64,000 bases of DNA, taken from the NCBI GenBank assembly GCA_963728785.1, contig CAVSKV010000002.1, forward strand, positions 930,001 to 994,000. The letters run 5' to 3'. The stretch comes from JAGWRI01 sp963728785 (GTDB lineage Bacteria; Gemmatimonadota; Gemmatimonadetes; Gemmatimonadales; Gemmatimonadaceae). Shown piece after piece: positions 16,073-25,329 of the stretch. Position numbers and translations under genes: made by a program. Numbering within the stretch: position 1 is the stretch's first letter; each line of letters begins with the position of its first letter. The notes beneath the pieces were generated by a model. The model saw nothing but the letters and a program-made list of their open reading frames with translations. It was not told the DNA's origin and searched no databases.

Positions 16073-18190
16073 ATGCGAACGCTTACCCTGCGGCTGGCGG
16101 CGCTCGGCGCATTCCTCGCGCCCGACGCCTCCGCACAAGAGACCCGGAAACCGGACAGCACCGCGACGCTTCCCGGCGTGACCGTCACGGCGACCCGCGC
16201 GCCGTCGTCGAGCCTCGAGACGCCGCTCGCCATCACCACCGTGACCGCACCCCAATTGCGCGGGATGCGCGGATTCGGCCTCGATGAGGCGCTCACGCTG
16301 GTGCCGGGCGTCGTGGCCCAGTCGCGCTACGGCACGAGCGACGTGCGGCTGGTGATCCGCGGCTTCGGCGCGCGCGGGGCCGGCGACCGCTCGAATGCGG
16401 GCACGTCGCGCGGCGTGCGGGTGCTCGTCGACGGGATCCCGGAAACCGAGCCGGACGGTCGCACCGCATTCGACCAGATCGATCTCGCCGCCGCCAGCGG
16501 CGTGGAGGTCGTGCGCTCCAACGCATCGGCGGACTGGGGCAACGCGGCCGGCGGCGTGATCAACGTGCGCACCGTGCCGGCGTCCACGGCGCCACCGATC
16601 GAACTCCAGTCGATGTTCGGCGCCTTCGGACTGGCCCGCTACGCCGTCCGAGCATCGGCGCCGGTCGGCGCGGGCGTCGCCTTCCTCAACGTCACGAACA
16701 CCTCGTTCGACGGATGGCGGGCGCATTCGGCGGCGCGGCGCGCGCTGTTCAACGCGGGGGTGGTGGGCGACGTTGGCCCCGGCACGCGGATCGGCGTGTA
16801 CGCCACGGGGGCGAACAACCTGTTCCGCATTCCGGGCCCGCTCACGTGGAGCGAAGCGCTGGCCGACCCGCAGCAAGCCAACGCGACCTACACGCTGCGC
16901 GACGAGCGGCGCTACAACCGCGTCGCCCGCGTCGGCGCCACGGTGGAGCACCGCGTCGATTCCACGACGGCGGTCTCCGGCATGGTGTTCGCGAGCCCAA
17001 AATTCCTGCAGCGTTCCGAGCGCAATACGTTCCGCGACTTCACCCGCTACCACGTGGGGGGCAACGTCGTCGGCCGGCGCACGTTCGCCCTGGCGCCGGG
17101 GGCCGACGCGCGCGTCACCGTCGGTGCCGATGAAGCCTACCAGGACGGCGCCGTCCTGTTCTATTCGCTGGTCGACGGCCAGCGCGGCCCCGAACTCCTC
17201 GACAACAAGAGCGAGGGGGCCAACAACCTGGGCGTCTTCGGCGAGACCCAACTCTCGCTCGGCGACCGGCTCACGGTCTCGGCCGGCGCGCGGTTCGACG
17301 ACGTCACGTACTACGCCAAGAATTTCATCGACCCCACGCTCAACGACCGCCGGACGTTCCGCGGGCTGACGCCCAAGTTGGGCGCGAACTGGCGGGTGTC
17401 GGCCACGTCGAGCCTGTACGGCAACGTCGGCGGCGGCATCGAGGTGCCGGCCGGCAACGAGACCGACCCCGTGCCCGGCTCCACCGCGCCGGGCATCAAC
17501 CCCCTGCTCGACCCCATCCGGTCCACCACCTACGAGGTGGGGTACAAGCAGGCCGCCGCGGCGCTCGCGCCATTCTGGATCTCGTATGACGTGGCATTTT
17601 ACGACACCGAGGTGGCCAACGAGATCGTGCCCTACAACGGGGGCCGGTTCTATCTCACCGCCGCCCGGGCCCGCCGCCGCGGGGCGGAACTCGGACTGAC
17701 GGTGGAGGGTCCGCGCGGCCTGTTCGGCGGCGCCGCGCTCACGTGGTCGCACAACCGGTATCTCGACTACGTGGTGGACTCCACTTATCTCGGCGCGCCC
17801 GGCGCCACCGCCGACTTCAGCGGACACCAGGTCATGGGAGTGCCCGACGTCCTGGCGAACGTCCAGGCTGGCATCGCGCTGCCTCAGTTGCGCGCCCTAC
17901 GGTTCTCGGTCGCCGTTGAACACGCCGGACCCTACTTCGCCGACGACGCCAACCTGGTGACCGTCCCCGGGCATACCGTATTCAACCTCACCATCGAGTC
18001 GCGGCAACCGGTGCTCCGCGCCGCCGGCATCGGGCTCACCGGCTTCGTGACCGTCCAGAATATCGCCAACCGCCGATACATCGGGTCGGCATTCCTGAAT
18101 CCCGACCGCGTGAATGGCGTGCCGCTGGCCTTCGAGCCCGGCATGCCACGGTCCCTGGTCATGTCGTTCACGGCGTCGCCGCTGCCATAG
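16073..18190 (+). CDS. TonB-dependent outer-membrane receptor
   Basis: The 705-residue protein starts with a signal peptide (RTLTLRLAALGAFLAPDASA) at ATG 16073. A TonB-box-like region then leads into a plug domain (residues about 40-160: VTVTATRAP, RLVIRGFGARGAG, VRVLVDGIPETEPDGRT, ADWGNAAGGVINVRT). The rest is beta-barrel with alternating aromatic strands, ending in an aromatic-rich C-terminal strand. It resembles FecA/FepA-like siderophore receptors, but the ligand is not evident. There is no adjacent regulator or TonB; a TonB-domain protein occurs at 40629-41330. Confidence 0.92.
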   Translation: MRTLTLRLAALGAFLAPDASAQETRKPDSTATLPGVTVTATRAPSSSLETPLAITTVTAPQLRGMRGFGLDEALTLVPGVVAQSRYGTSDVRLVIRGFGARGAGDRSNAGTSRGVRVLVDGIPETEPDGRTAFDQIDLAAASGVEVVRSNASADWGNAAGGVINVRTVPASTAPPIELQSMFGAFGLARYAVRASAPVGAGVAFLNVTNTSFDGWRAHSAARRALFNAGVVGDVGPGTRIGVYATGANNLFRIPGPLTWSEALADPQQANATYTLRDERRYNRVARVGATVEHRVDSTTAVSGMVFASPKFLQRSERNTFRDFTRYHVGGNVVGRRTFALAPGADARVTVGADEAYQDGAVLFYSLVDGQRGPELLDNKSEGANNLGVFGETQLSLGDRLTVSAGARFDDVTYYAKNFIDPTLNDRRTFRGLTPKLGANWRVSATSSLYGNVGGGIEVPAGNETDPVPGSTAPGINPLLDPIRSTTYEVGYKQAAAALAPFWISYDVAFYDTEVANEIVPYNGGRFYLTAARARRRGAELGLTVEGPRGLFGGAALTWSHNRYLDYVVDSTYLGAPGATADFSGHQVMGVPDVLANVQAGIALPQLRALRFSVAVEHAGPYFADDANLVTVPGHTVFNLTIESRQPVLRAAGIGLTGFVTVQNIANRRYIGSAFLNPDRVNGVPLAFEPGMPRSLVMSFTASPLP

Positions 18191-18302
18191 CGGCACTCGC
18201 CGCGACCCACGCCACGATGCGATTCGCAGCCCGGCGCGGTTTTGCGCCGCGCTGCGCTGCCGTGATGCCGGGACCGCGTCCGCCCGTCCATACCGTGGCG
18301 GC

Positions 18303-21300
18303 GTGCTCACGCTTCGTACGGCGGCCACCCTGGTCGCGGCCGCGGATTCCGTCGCCGCGCTGGCCGCGCTTATCGCGCCACTCGGCGTGGCGGGACCACC
18401 GCGTCCCTTGGACGCCGCCCGCCGCCGCGCCATTGGCGCCGTCGATGCGCTGCGCGACGCCCACCTCGCCGCCGGCCCGGGCGCGGTACGCGCCATCCTC
18501 GCCCGGGTTCGTGACGGCCCGCCCCTACGCGACCAGCTGCCGCGGCTCGCCGCGCGCCTCCAGACCCAGGCGCCGCACGTCTTCTGGCTAATCGCCCTCG
18601 CCGACGAGCGGGACGGCACCGTAGCCCTCGCCGTCTGGAGCGGCGACCGGCGGCCCCCACGTGTCCGCTCCCTGGTCGTCGATCGCGGGCATGTCACCGA
18701 TAGCGATGCCGAAACGTTGTGCGCGCTCGCCGCGGCGGCGTGCGACGACGACGGCCTGCTGCACCTCCGGTGGACGGAAGTACTGGGCCGCGACGCGCTC
18801 AGCCGCCGGTTCTATGGCGAACTCGAACGCCGCGTGTCGGCCATCGCTGATTCTGCATCTCGCGCCGCGCCCGCGGGGGAACGCCGCGAGTTGGCCCTGC
18901 TTCACTCGTCGCGGCTCCTCTTCCTGGAGTTTCTCGAAGCAAAGGGATGGCTCGACGGACGCCGGAATTTCTTGGCCAATCTGTTCGACCACCGCATGGC
19001 ACACGGCGGCGGATTCCACGCGCGCACGCTGCGGCCCCTGTTCTTCGGCACCCTCAACACGCCCCGCGGCCGTCGCGCCCCCACCGCGCTTGCGTTCGGC
19101 CGCGTACCGTTCCTCAACGGCGGATTGTTCACGCCCACGCCGCTCGAACGCCGGCACCGCGATCTCCAGTTCGCCGACGAAGCGTTCGGCGGTCTGCTCG
19201 GCGATCTTTTTGCCCGTTACCGGTTCACGGCGCGCGAGGAGGATGCCACATGGAGTGACGCCGCGGTGGATCCGGAGATGCTGGGGCGCGCGTTCGAGTC
19301 GCTCATGGCACTGGACCACCGAAGGGAAAGCGGTGCGTTCTTCACGCCGCAGGCACTCGTCGCGCGGGTCACGGACCTGGCCCTCGGCGAGGCGTTGCGG
19401 AGCACGGGCCTGAGCGGGGAAGACGCCGCACGCCTGCTGGCGGGCGAGCGATCAGCGGAGCGCCACGAGCCAGCCGTTCTCGCCCGCCTCGGTCGCATCA
19501 CGTTGCTCGATCCAGCCTGCGGTTCCGGCGCCTTTCTCGTTCACGCCCTGCAGCGCATCGCCGAGCTCCGAGCCCATCTCGGCGACCGGCGACCGGTGAG
19601 TGACATTCGGCGCGACGTGCTCACCCGCTCCGTGTTCGGCGTGGACCGAAACCCCATGGCCGTCTGGCTGTGCGAACTGCGCCTCTGGTTGTCGGTGGTG
19701 ATCGAGAGCCAGGTTCCCGACCCGATGCTGGTCCCCCCGCTGCCCAACCTCGACCGCAACGTGCGCGTGGGTGACGCTCTCTCGGGAGACGCGTTCGATG
19801 CCGGCGTGCCGCCCGCGGAGCCACCAGGGGCACTCGCCGCGCTGCGACGTCGCTACGCCCGCGCCACCGGTGTCCGCAAGGCCGCGCTTGCGCGCGCTTT
19901 GGACCGCACCGAGCGGTCTCGTGCACTCGCCATGCTCGACCGCGCTATCGCCGGAGTGCAGCACGCACGCCGCGAGCGCGTGCTGGCCCGGCGCGGCCCG
20001 GACCTGTTCGGCGAACGGCGCGGCCCCACGGCCGACGATCGGCGCGCGCTCACCAACCTGCGATCGCGCGCCGCAGCGCTACGGCACGAGCGCCGCCGCC
20101 TCGCTGACGGTGGCGCACTGCCGTTCTCGTTCGCCGTGCATTTCGCCGACGTCGCCACAACCCTTGGCTTCCAGGTCATCGTCGGCAACCCGCCCTGGGT
20201 AAGGCTCCATCGAGTGCCATCCCATGAACGCGTCGCCCTGCGGCGCAGGTACGCCGTGTTCCGGAAGGCGTCCTGGGAGGCCGGGGCCGAAGCGGCACAC
20301 GCTGGCTCGGGCTTTGCGGGCCAGGCCGACCTGTCGGCGTTGTTCGTCGAGCGCAGCGCCGCGCTGCTCCGCCCGGGTGGTGCGCTCGCGCTACTCGTCC
20401 CGTCCAAGCTCTGGTGCTCGCTCTCCGGCGGCGGCGTCCGGCAACTGCTACGCGAACGTCTCTCGCTCGTTCACGTGGAAGATCTGTCGGACGCACCCAC
20501 CCTGTTCGACGCGGCCGTGTATCCGTCCATCGTCGCCGCCCGGATACCAGAACGAGGCGAGGACCGCGAAGGTACGGCGACTATTGCCGTGGAGCGGCGC
20601 GGGTCCGCCCTGCACTGGCGCGCCGATCCTTCGTCCCTCGTCCTCGACCGCACGCCCGGAAGCCCGTGGCTCCTGCTGCCGCCGCCTGTCCGGGAAGCGG
20701 TTGACCGCCTGACTGCTGCGGGTATGCCATTTCTTGAAACTCCCGTGAGCCGGCCTCTGCTTGGCGTGAAGAGCGGGTGCAACGACGCCTTCGTGGTCGA
20801 GGTCCTGGACCGCCGCGGTGGCGTGGCCTGCGTCCGTGCCAATGGCGGTCGCACGGGAGAGGTCGAAGCCGCGCTGCTGAGGCCGGCAGTGCGTGGCGAG
20901 GCCGTGCGCGCATGGCACGTCGACGCGGGGGCGTATCGCATCATCTGGACCTGCGATGAACGCGGCGCGCCTCTGGCCGATCTCCCGCCGCGCGCGGCGC
21001 GCTGGCTCGGGCGGTACAAGAGCCGTCTGCAAACCCGCAGCGACGCGCGCAACGCCCGGATTTGGTGGACGTTGTTCCGCACCGAGGGCGCGGCGTGCGA
21101 CCTGCCGCGCGTGGTATGGGCGGACTTCGGCCGCCGTCCGCGGGCGGTCATTCTGGATCCCGGCGACCAGAGCGTTCCCCTCAACACGTGTTACGTGGCG
21201 CGGTGCGCCGACCTCAGCGATGCGCGCACGCTGGCGGCCATCCTCAACTCGGTCGTCGCCGCCGCCTGGCTGAACGCGCTCGCCGAGCCGGCGCGCGGCG

Positions 21301-21515
21301 GCTTCCACCGCTACCTCGCCTGGACCGTCGCTCGTCTGCCGCTACCGCGCGAATGGCTGCATGCGCGCCGTACGCTCGCACCGTTGGTCGCCGAACTGGA
21401 CGAGCGGCCCAACCTCGCGGACATCCCGCAGAGCGTCCTCACCGACGCGGTGCTCAGCGCTTACCGCCTGCAGCGCCGTGACCTGACTGCTCTGCTTTCC
21501 TGGGCCGCGCAGTGA
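18303..21515 (+). CDS. Eco57I-type N6-adenine DNA methylase/specificity protein
   Basis: The 1070-residue protein has a helical N-terminal region, then an amino-methylase core with motif I LDPACGSGAFLVHAL (near residue 402) and catalytic motif IV GNPPW (near residue 628). The C-terminal third resembles the TaqI/Eco57I specificity domain (SRPLLGVKSGCNDAFVVE, then ILNSVVAAAWLNALAEPARGGFHRYLAWTVARLPLP in parts). It should methylate adenine in a specific DNA site. No nuclease motif is obvious. GTG 18303 is preferred because upstream codons overlap the TonB receptor end and look non-coding. Its stop overlaps the helicase start by four bases, so the two are made together. Confidence 0.88.
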   Translation: MLTLRTAATLVAAADSVAALAALIAPLGVAGPPRPLDAARRRAIGAVDALRDAHLAAGPGAVRAILARVRDGPPLRDQLPRLAARLQTQAPHVFWLIALADERDGTVALAVWSGDRRPPRVRSLVVDRGHVTDSDAETLCALAAAACDDDGLLHLRWTEVLGRDALSRRFYGELERRVSAIADSASRAAPAGERRELALLHSSRLLFLEFLEAKGWLDGRRNFLANLFDHRMAHGGGFHARTLRPLFFGTLNTPRGRRAPTALAFGRVPFLNGGLFTPTPLERRHRDLQFADEAFGGLLGDLFARYRFTAREEDATWSDAAVDPEMLGRAFESLMALDHRRESGAFFTPQALVARVTDLALGEALRSTGLSGEDAARLLAGERSAERHEPAVLARLGRITLLDPACGSGAFLVHALQRIAELRAHLGDRRPVSDIRRDVLTRSVFGVDRNPMAVWLCELRLWLSVVIESQVPDPMLVPPLPNLDRNVRVGDALSGDAFDAGVPPAEPPGALAALRRRYARATGVRKAALARALDRTERSRALAMLDRAIAGVQHARRERVLARRGPDLFGERRGPTADDRRALTNLRSRAAALRHERRRLADGGALPFSFAVHFADVATTLGFQVIVGNPPWVRLHRVPSHERVALRRRYAVFRKASWEAGAEAAHAGSGFAGQADLSALFVERSAALLRPGGALALLVPSKLWCSLSGGGVRQLLRERLSLVHVEDLSDAPTLFDAAVYPSIVAARIPERGEDREGTATIAVERRGSALHWRADPSSLVLDRTPGSPWLLLPPPVREAVDRLTAAGMPFLETPVSRPLLGVKSGCNDAFVVEVLDRRGGVACVRANGGRTGEVEAALLRPAVRGEAVRAWHVDAGAYRIIWTCDERGAPLADLPPRAARWLGRYKSRLQTRSDARNARIWWTLFRTEGAACDLPRVVWADFGRRPRAVILDPGDQSVPLNTCYVARCADLSDARTLAAILNSVVAAAWLNALAEPARGGFHRYLAWTVARLPLPREWLHARRTLAPLVAELDERPNLADIPQSVLTDAVLSAYRLQRRDLTALLSWAAQ

Positions 21516-23737
21516 CCTGGCGCGCCGAGCCAGCACCTGACGTGCGTGCTGCGATCGCCGGCCGCTGGCTCGGTGCGCAGGGTCTCGACACTCTCGGGAC
21601 CGTCGTCCTCCGCCCGCATCAATGTGCCGCCGCGGCGCGGCTGCGCACGTTGCTCGACGAAGCGCGCGGTGCGTTCCTCGCCGACCCAGTGGGGCTGGGC
21701 AAGACCTACACGGCACTCGCCGTCGCACGAAGCGCCACGTGCCTCGTCGTCGTAGCCCCGGCCGGCCTGCGTGCCATGTGGAACGGCGCACTTGCGGCTA
21801 CTGGCCTGCGTGCCCGGTTCGTATCGTACCAGGCGCTGAGCCGCGGCGTTTGTCCTCCCTCGGCCGACTTCGTCATCGTCGACGAGGCACACCATGGCCG
21901 CAACCCAGCCACCAAACGGTACGATGCGCTCGCCACGCTCTGCGCACGGCCGCCCGTCCTGCTTCTTTCGGCCACTCCGATCCACAATCGAACCGATGAT
22001 CTGCGCGCCGAATTGGCGCTGTTCCTTGGCGAGCGCGCCTGGACGGCCCCCGAACAGGAATTGACGCGCTTCGTCGTCAAGCGGGAACTCGCCGAGGTCG
22101 GCTCGGGCGACGAAATGCCGGAACTGCCGCGGGCGGGCGGTGTGCGCTGGGTGGAGGTGGGCGACGATGCCGCTCTGCTCGACGCGATCGCGTCTCTGCC
22201 GCCGCCCCTTCCGCCGCACGACGGCGGCGATGGGGGCGCGCTCCTCGTGATCTCTCTGGTGCGGCAGTGGGCCTCGAGTCGCTCCGCGCTGCACGCCTCG
22301 TTGCGCCGCCGCCTCGCCCAAGCCGAAGCACTGGGGGAGGCGCTGCGCGCTGGGCGTCACCCATCGCGGCAGGAACTGCGCGCTTGGAGCTACGCCGATG
22401 GCGCGCTGCAACTCGCGTTTCCTCAACTTGTCTCCGACACCGTCACCGTGCACGGCGCGCCATTGCTCCAGGCAAGCGCAAGCCATGCCGCGGAGGTGGC
22501 CCGCCTCTTGTGGCGTCTCCGCTCGGGCCCTGACCCCGACGACGCACGAGCCGCCGCCCTGCGCCGCATCCGAGCCGCGCATCCCGGCGCGCGCATCGTG
22601 GTGTTCGCCGAGTTCGCCGCCACGGTTCAGGCGCTCTACTCCCGCCTGCGCCCGGATGCCGGAGTCGCCATGCTCACCGACCGCGGCGGATTCGTAGCCG
22701 GCGGCCGCGTCACGCGCCGCGAGCTGCTGGCCCAGTTTGCGCCCGGCGGCCAGGCTGGCACCCCGCTGGCCGAGCGCGTGTCCATGCTCATCACCACCGA
22801 CCTGCTGAGCGAGGGAGTGAACCTGCAGGACGCGAGCGTGGTGGTGCACGCCGATCTGCCGTGGAGCCCGGCGCGGTTCGAGCAGCGCGTGGGGCGGGTG
22901 CGACGCCTCGCCTCGCCGCATGCCGAGGTTCATGTGTATGCGCTGCGCCCGCCGGCGCCGGCTGACCGGATGCTCCGGTTGGAACGCCGCCTGCGAGACA
23001 AGCTCGCCGCCGCTGCCCACGCGGTTGGCGTGAAGGGAACGATCATGCCTGCGCTTTTCTCGGCAGTTTCGTTCGATACACCTTCGCCGCTGCGCGCTCG
23101 AGCGGACCTCAGCCGTTTGCTCTCCGGTTGGCTCCACCCCACCGCAGGCGTCCCCGATCGCCTCTGCGCCGCAGCCGTGCAGGCAACGCAGAGCGGCTGG
23201 TTGGCACTGGTCCACCACAAGGATCGCACGAATCTGGTAGCCGACATCGGACAGGGCGCGACCGATGCACCCGACGTCGTGCTCGATGCCGCAAGACTCG
23301 TCCAGGGAGTCGAGGGCGCTCTCGACCCGGCGGCCGTGGAGGCGGCGCTCCGCCGCCTGGACGCATGGATCGAAGAGCGCGACGCTCTGGGAGTATTCGA
23401 TCTGGCCAACGGCGGCGCTGCCCGGGCCCGGCGGCGTCTGCTGCACCGCATCGACGCGATCGCGTTGCGGAGTCCGCGGCACCTGCGCGCGCGCTGCATG
23501 CCCCTGGCCCAGGAGGCGCGGCGCGCCGCGACCTCCACGTTCGGCGCCGGTGCCGAGCGTGTGCTCGAGGAATTGGCCGATTCCTGCATGCCCGACGAAG
23601 CATGGCTCACCGCCGTGCGAACATTCGCCGATCTCCACGCGCGCGACACCCGGCCGTTCTCGTCAGCGACGGTTTGCGCGCTGCTCCTGCTCGTCCCTAC
23701 TTCGCGACCTTCGGCGGCTGCGGCGGACCCGCCGTGA
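21512..23737 (+). CDS. SNF2-family helicase partnered with DNA methylase
   Basis: The 741-residue protein is a superfamily 2 ATPase of SNF2/RapA type: Walker A DPVGLGKTYTAL near residue 65, DEAH box VDEAHHGRNPATKRYD near 122, motif III LLLSATPIHNRTDD near 153, and C-terminal lobe motifs TDLLSEGVNLQDA and FEQRVGRVRR (motif VI, near 458). The last 250 residues are helical and unassigned; I see no HKD phospholipase-D, PD-(D/E)XK or HNH nuclease motif. SNF2 proteins with methylases occur in DISARM (DrmD/DrmMI) and related systems. The GTG start overlaps the methylase stop (GTGA). Its 3' end overlaps the convergent lipoprotein gene by 41 bases. Confidence 0.88.
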   Translation: MTWRAEPAPDVRAAIAGRWLGAQGLDTLGTVVLRPHQCAAAARLRTLLDEARGAFLADPVGLGKTYTALAVARSATCLVVVAPAGLRAMWNGALAATGLRARFVSYQALSRGVCPPSADFVIVDEAHHGRNPATKRYDALATLCARPPVLLLSATPIHNRTDDLRAELALFLGERAWTAPEQELTRFVVKRELAEVGSGDEMPELPRAGGVRWVEVGDDAALLDAIASLPPPLPPHDGGDGGALLVISLVRQWASSRSALHASLRRRLAQAEALGEALRAGRHPSRQELRAWSYADGALQLAFPQLVSDTVTVHGAPLLQASASHAAEVARLLWRLRSGPDPDDARAAALRRIRAAHPGARIVVFAEFAATVQALYSRLRPDAGVAMLTDRGGFVAGGRVTRRELLAQFAPGGQAGTPLAERVSMLITTDLLSEGVNLQDASVVVHADLPWSPARFEQRVGRVRRLASPHAEVHVYALRPPAPADRMLRLERRLRDKLAAAAHAVGVKGTIMPALFSAVSFDTPSPLRARADLSRLLSGWLHPTAGVPDRLCAAAVQATQSGWLALVHHKDRTNLVADIGQGATDAPDVVLDAARLVQGVEGALDPAAVEAALRRLDAWIEERDALGVFDLANGGAARARRRLLHRIDAIALRSPRHLRARCMPLAQEARRAATSTFGAGAERVLEELADSCMPDEAWLTAVRTFADLHARDTRPFSSATVCALLLLVPTSRPSAAAADPP

Positions 23738-24224
23738 TGGCGTCACCAATGCGCTCGCGCTGCTGGTCGCGCCGGCTGTCGAGCAGGGCCAGCACGTTGG
23801 CGGACTGGATGAGCGACCGCTCTCCCTTGCTGGTCTGCGGTTGGTCGTAGCCCACCAATTGCGCGGCGTCGAGCCTGGCCACGGCCGCCTTGCGCGCCAC
23901 CGAATCGGGAAAGAAGAACACCTTCAGATTGGCGATCCCGATGTGGTACAGCACCCCCGCGATCGCCACCGAGTCTTCGTGCGCCGGCGTCGAATCGCGC
24001 CGCAAGACGAGCCCGGAACTCATCAGGCGCTCGGACAGGCTGCATTCCTTCCACTTTCCGTCCGGTGGACAGGGCGAACTGGCCACCGCCCGCGCCGCCT
24101 GCTCCTGCTTGGCGCGCAGTTGCTCCGGCGGGGGCCCGTTGTCGCAGGCCGTTGCCAGCACGAGCGCCAGCCCCACGAGCGCCGCCCCAGCTCCCCGGCT
24201 CGCCCGCGTTCTACGCGGATTCAT
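23697..24224 (-). CDS. Putative lipoprotein of unknown function
   Basis: The protein of about 175 residues has a lipoprotein signal peptide ending in the lipobox LVLATAC, so it is probably lipid-anchored in the cell envelope. After a charged linker it has a pair of cysteines (CPPDGKWKEC) and a globular part with GVLYHIGIANLKVFFFPDS and RLDAAQLVGYDQPQT. I do not recognise the family. ATG 24224 has GGGG four bases upstream; an ATG at 24236 is also possible. It converges on and overlaps the SNF2 gene end. Confidence 0.65.
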   Translation of the reverse strand: MNPRRTRASRGAGAALVGLALVLATACDNGPPPEQLRAKQEQAARAVASSPCPPDGKWKECSLSERLMSSGLVLRRDSTPAHEDSVAIAGVLYHIGIANLKVFFFPDSVARKAAVARLDAAQLVGYDQPQTSKGERSLIQSANVLALLDSRRDQQRERIGDAITAGPPQPPKVAK

Positions 24225-24343
24225 GAACCCCATCATCCTACGGCCAAGATGCTACGCTCACGTCGCATTCGGAATCCCCAGCCCGGCACCTGCTGCCCGT
24301 TCCACCCGGAACGGCGGGGCGACGACCCAATGGTGGGCATCGA

Positions 24344-24787
24344 TCAGGTATCGCCCGCTTCATCGGCCTCGATGTCCAGATGGAACCGGTGCAGAAAGCG
24401 CTTGGCCGCCGGCGCCAGGAACACACCCACCGAGGAAATGAACACCACGCCGCTGAACAGCGCGTAGAACGACTCGAACCACTTGCCCACCGACGACTTG
24501 ACCGGATCTACGGGGCCCATCCCGCCCAGGATCATGCTCGCGTTGACCAGCGAATCGAGCCAGCCAAGCTCTGCCGTGACATGGTACCCGACCACCCCGA
24601 TCATCAACGCGGTGCCGACCATCGCCCCGCCGATCAGCGCGTTGCGCGCGAAGTGCCGATAGAACGTCTCGCGCGGGGGAAGTGGGGTGTACCTGCGGTG
24701 GCGGCGCCGCGGCGGGTGCGGCCCGGTGGGCGGCGGCGCGGGAACGCGCGTCGGAGGGCTTGGCACTATCGGGTCATCGATCGTCAT
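24344..24787 (-). CDS. Two-helix, pore-like membrane protein lacking K+ filter
   Basis: The 147-residue protein has a proline-rich cytoplasmic N-terminus, a first membrane helix (LIGGAMVGTALMIGVVGYHV), a re-entrant-like segment (GWLDSLVNASMILGGMGPVD) and a second helix (FYALFSGVVFISSVGVFLAP) with a basic tail. The order and spacing are those of a two-helix potassium channel, but where TVGYG should lie there is LGGMGPVD. It therefore cannot be a normal K+ channel. The gene overlaps the DinB gene upstream by 14 bases. Function unknown. Confidence 0.7.
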   Translation of the reverse strand: MTIDDPIVPSPPTRVPAPPPTGPHPPRRRHRRYTPLPPRETFYRHFARNALIGGAMVGTALMIGVVGYHVTAELGWLDSLVNASMILGGMGPVDPVKSSVGKWFESFYALFSGVVFISSVGVFLAPAAKRFLHRFHLDIEADEAGDT

Positions 24788-25274
24788 CGGGTTTCTGCGA
24801 TCCCTGCTTGGGAGCCGCCGGGGCGCCGCGCGCGAAGGCGATAAAGTCGGTGGGCTGCGGCGTGTCGCCCGCCGCGCGCACGAGCGCCGCCACCTGCCCG
24901 CGGTGGTAACACCCGTGCATCGCCACGTGGGTGAGAATGTCCTGTAGCGTGGACGTCAGCTCGTGCCCCGCCGAATTGCGGACCGTGACGGCTCGCTGGA
25001 GCCCGCCAGCGTCCAACGCATCGAGCAGCGCGCTGTACCCGCTGTGGTTCTCTTGCATCAGAGCGTCGCATTCGGCAATCGAGAGCGTGGGCGATCCGGT
25101 GACGCGCGGCGTGGTTCCCCGCACACGGCTCAACCACACGTGCTCGGCGCCCAATACGTGCGCCAACAACGCCAGCGCTCGCGCCGGCAGATGCTCGCTC
25201 TCGATGATCGAGCGCAGGGTGCGCGTGTCCGCCCACTGCGCGTGCGCGTACAGTCGCTTGAAATAGTCCACCAT
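24774..25274 (-). CDS. DinB-family (four-helix bundle) protein
   Basis: The 166-residue protein has the DinB fold pattern: an N-terminal helix with YAHAQWADTRTL, the first metal histidine in LLAHVLGAEHVWL, and the paired histidines HVAMHGCYHRGQVAALV in the last third. DinB-like proteins are metal-binding bundles, often thiol-dependent S-transferases, but specific roles are rarely known. It has a free cysteine inside the histidine motif. It overlaps the pore-like gene downstream, so they are probably cotranscribed. Confidence 0.85.
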   Translation of the reverse strand: MVDYFKRLYAHAQWADTRTLRSIIESEHLPARALALLAHVLGAEHVWLSRVRGTTPRVTGSPTLSIAECDALMQENHSGYSALLDALDAGGLQRAVTVRNSAGHELTSTLQDILTHVAMHGCYHRGQVAALVRAAGDTPQPTDFIAFARGAPAAPKQGSQKPDDDR

Positions 25275-25329
25275 CGGGCCGGAGCCCCCCGATCGAGAAA
25301 TGGAGTGCGTGATCGCCTGACGATAGCGC

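Noticed and set aside
14600..17827. Long leftward open frame opposite the glycosyltransferase and TonB receptor genes
   Set aside because: It has no family motifs and is explained by GC-rich codon bias of the real rightward genes; only 13703-14599 is coding.
21516..23638. Long leftward open frame opposite the SNF2 helicase
   Set aside because: No domains on that strand; the rightward frame has all helicase motifs.
18303..23737. Full DISARM locus
   Set aside because: drmA, drmB and the PLD nuclease are not present on either side; only a methylase and a SNF2 helicase are seen.
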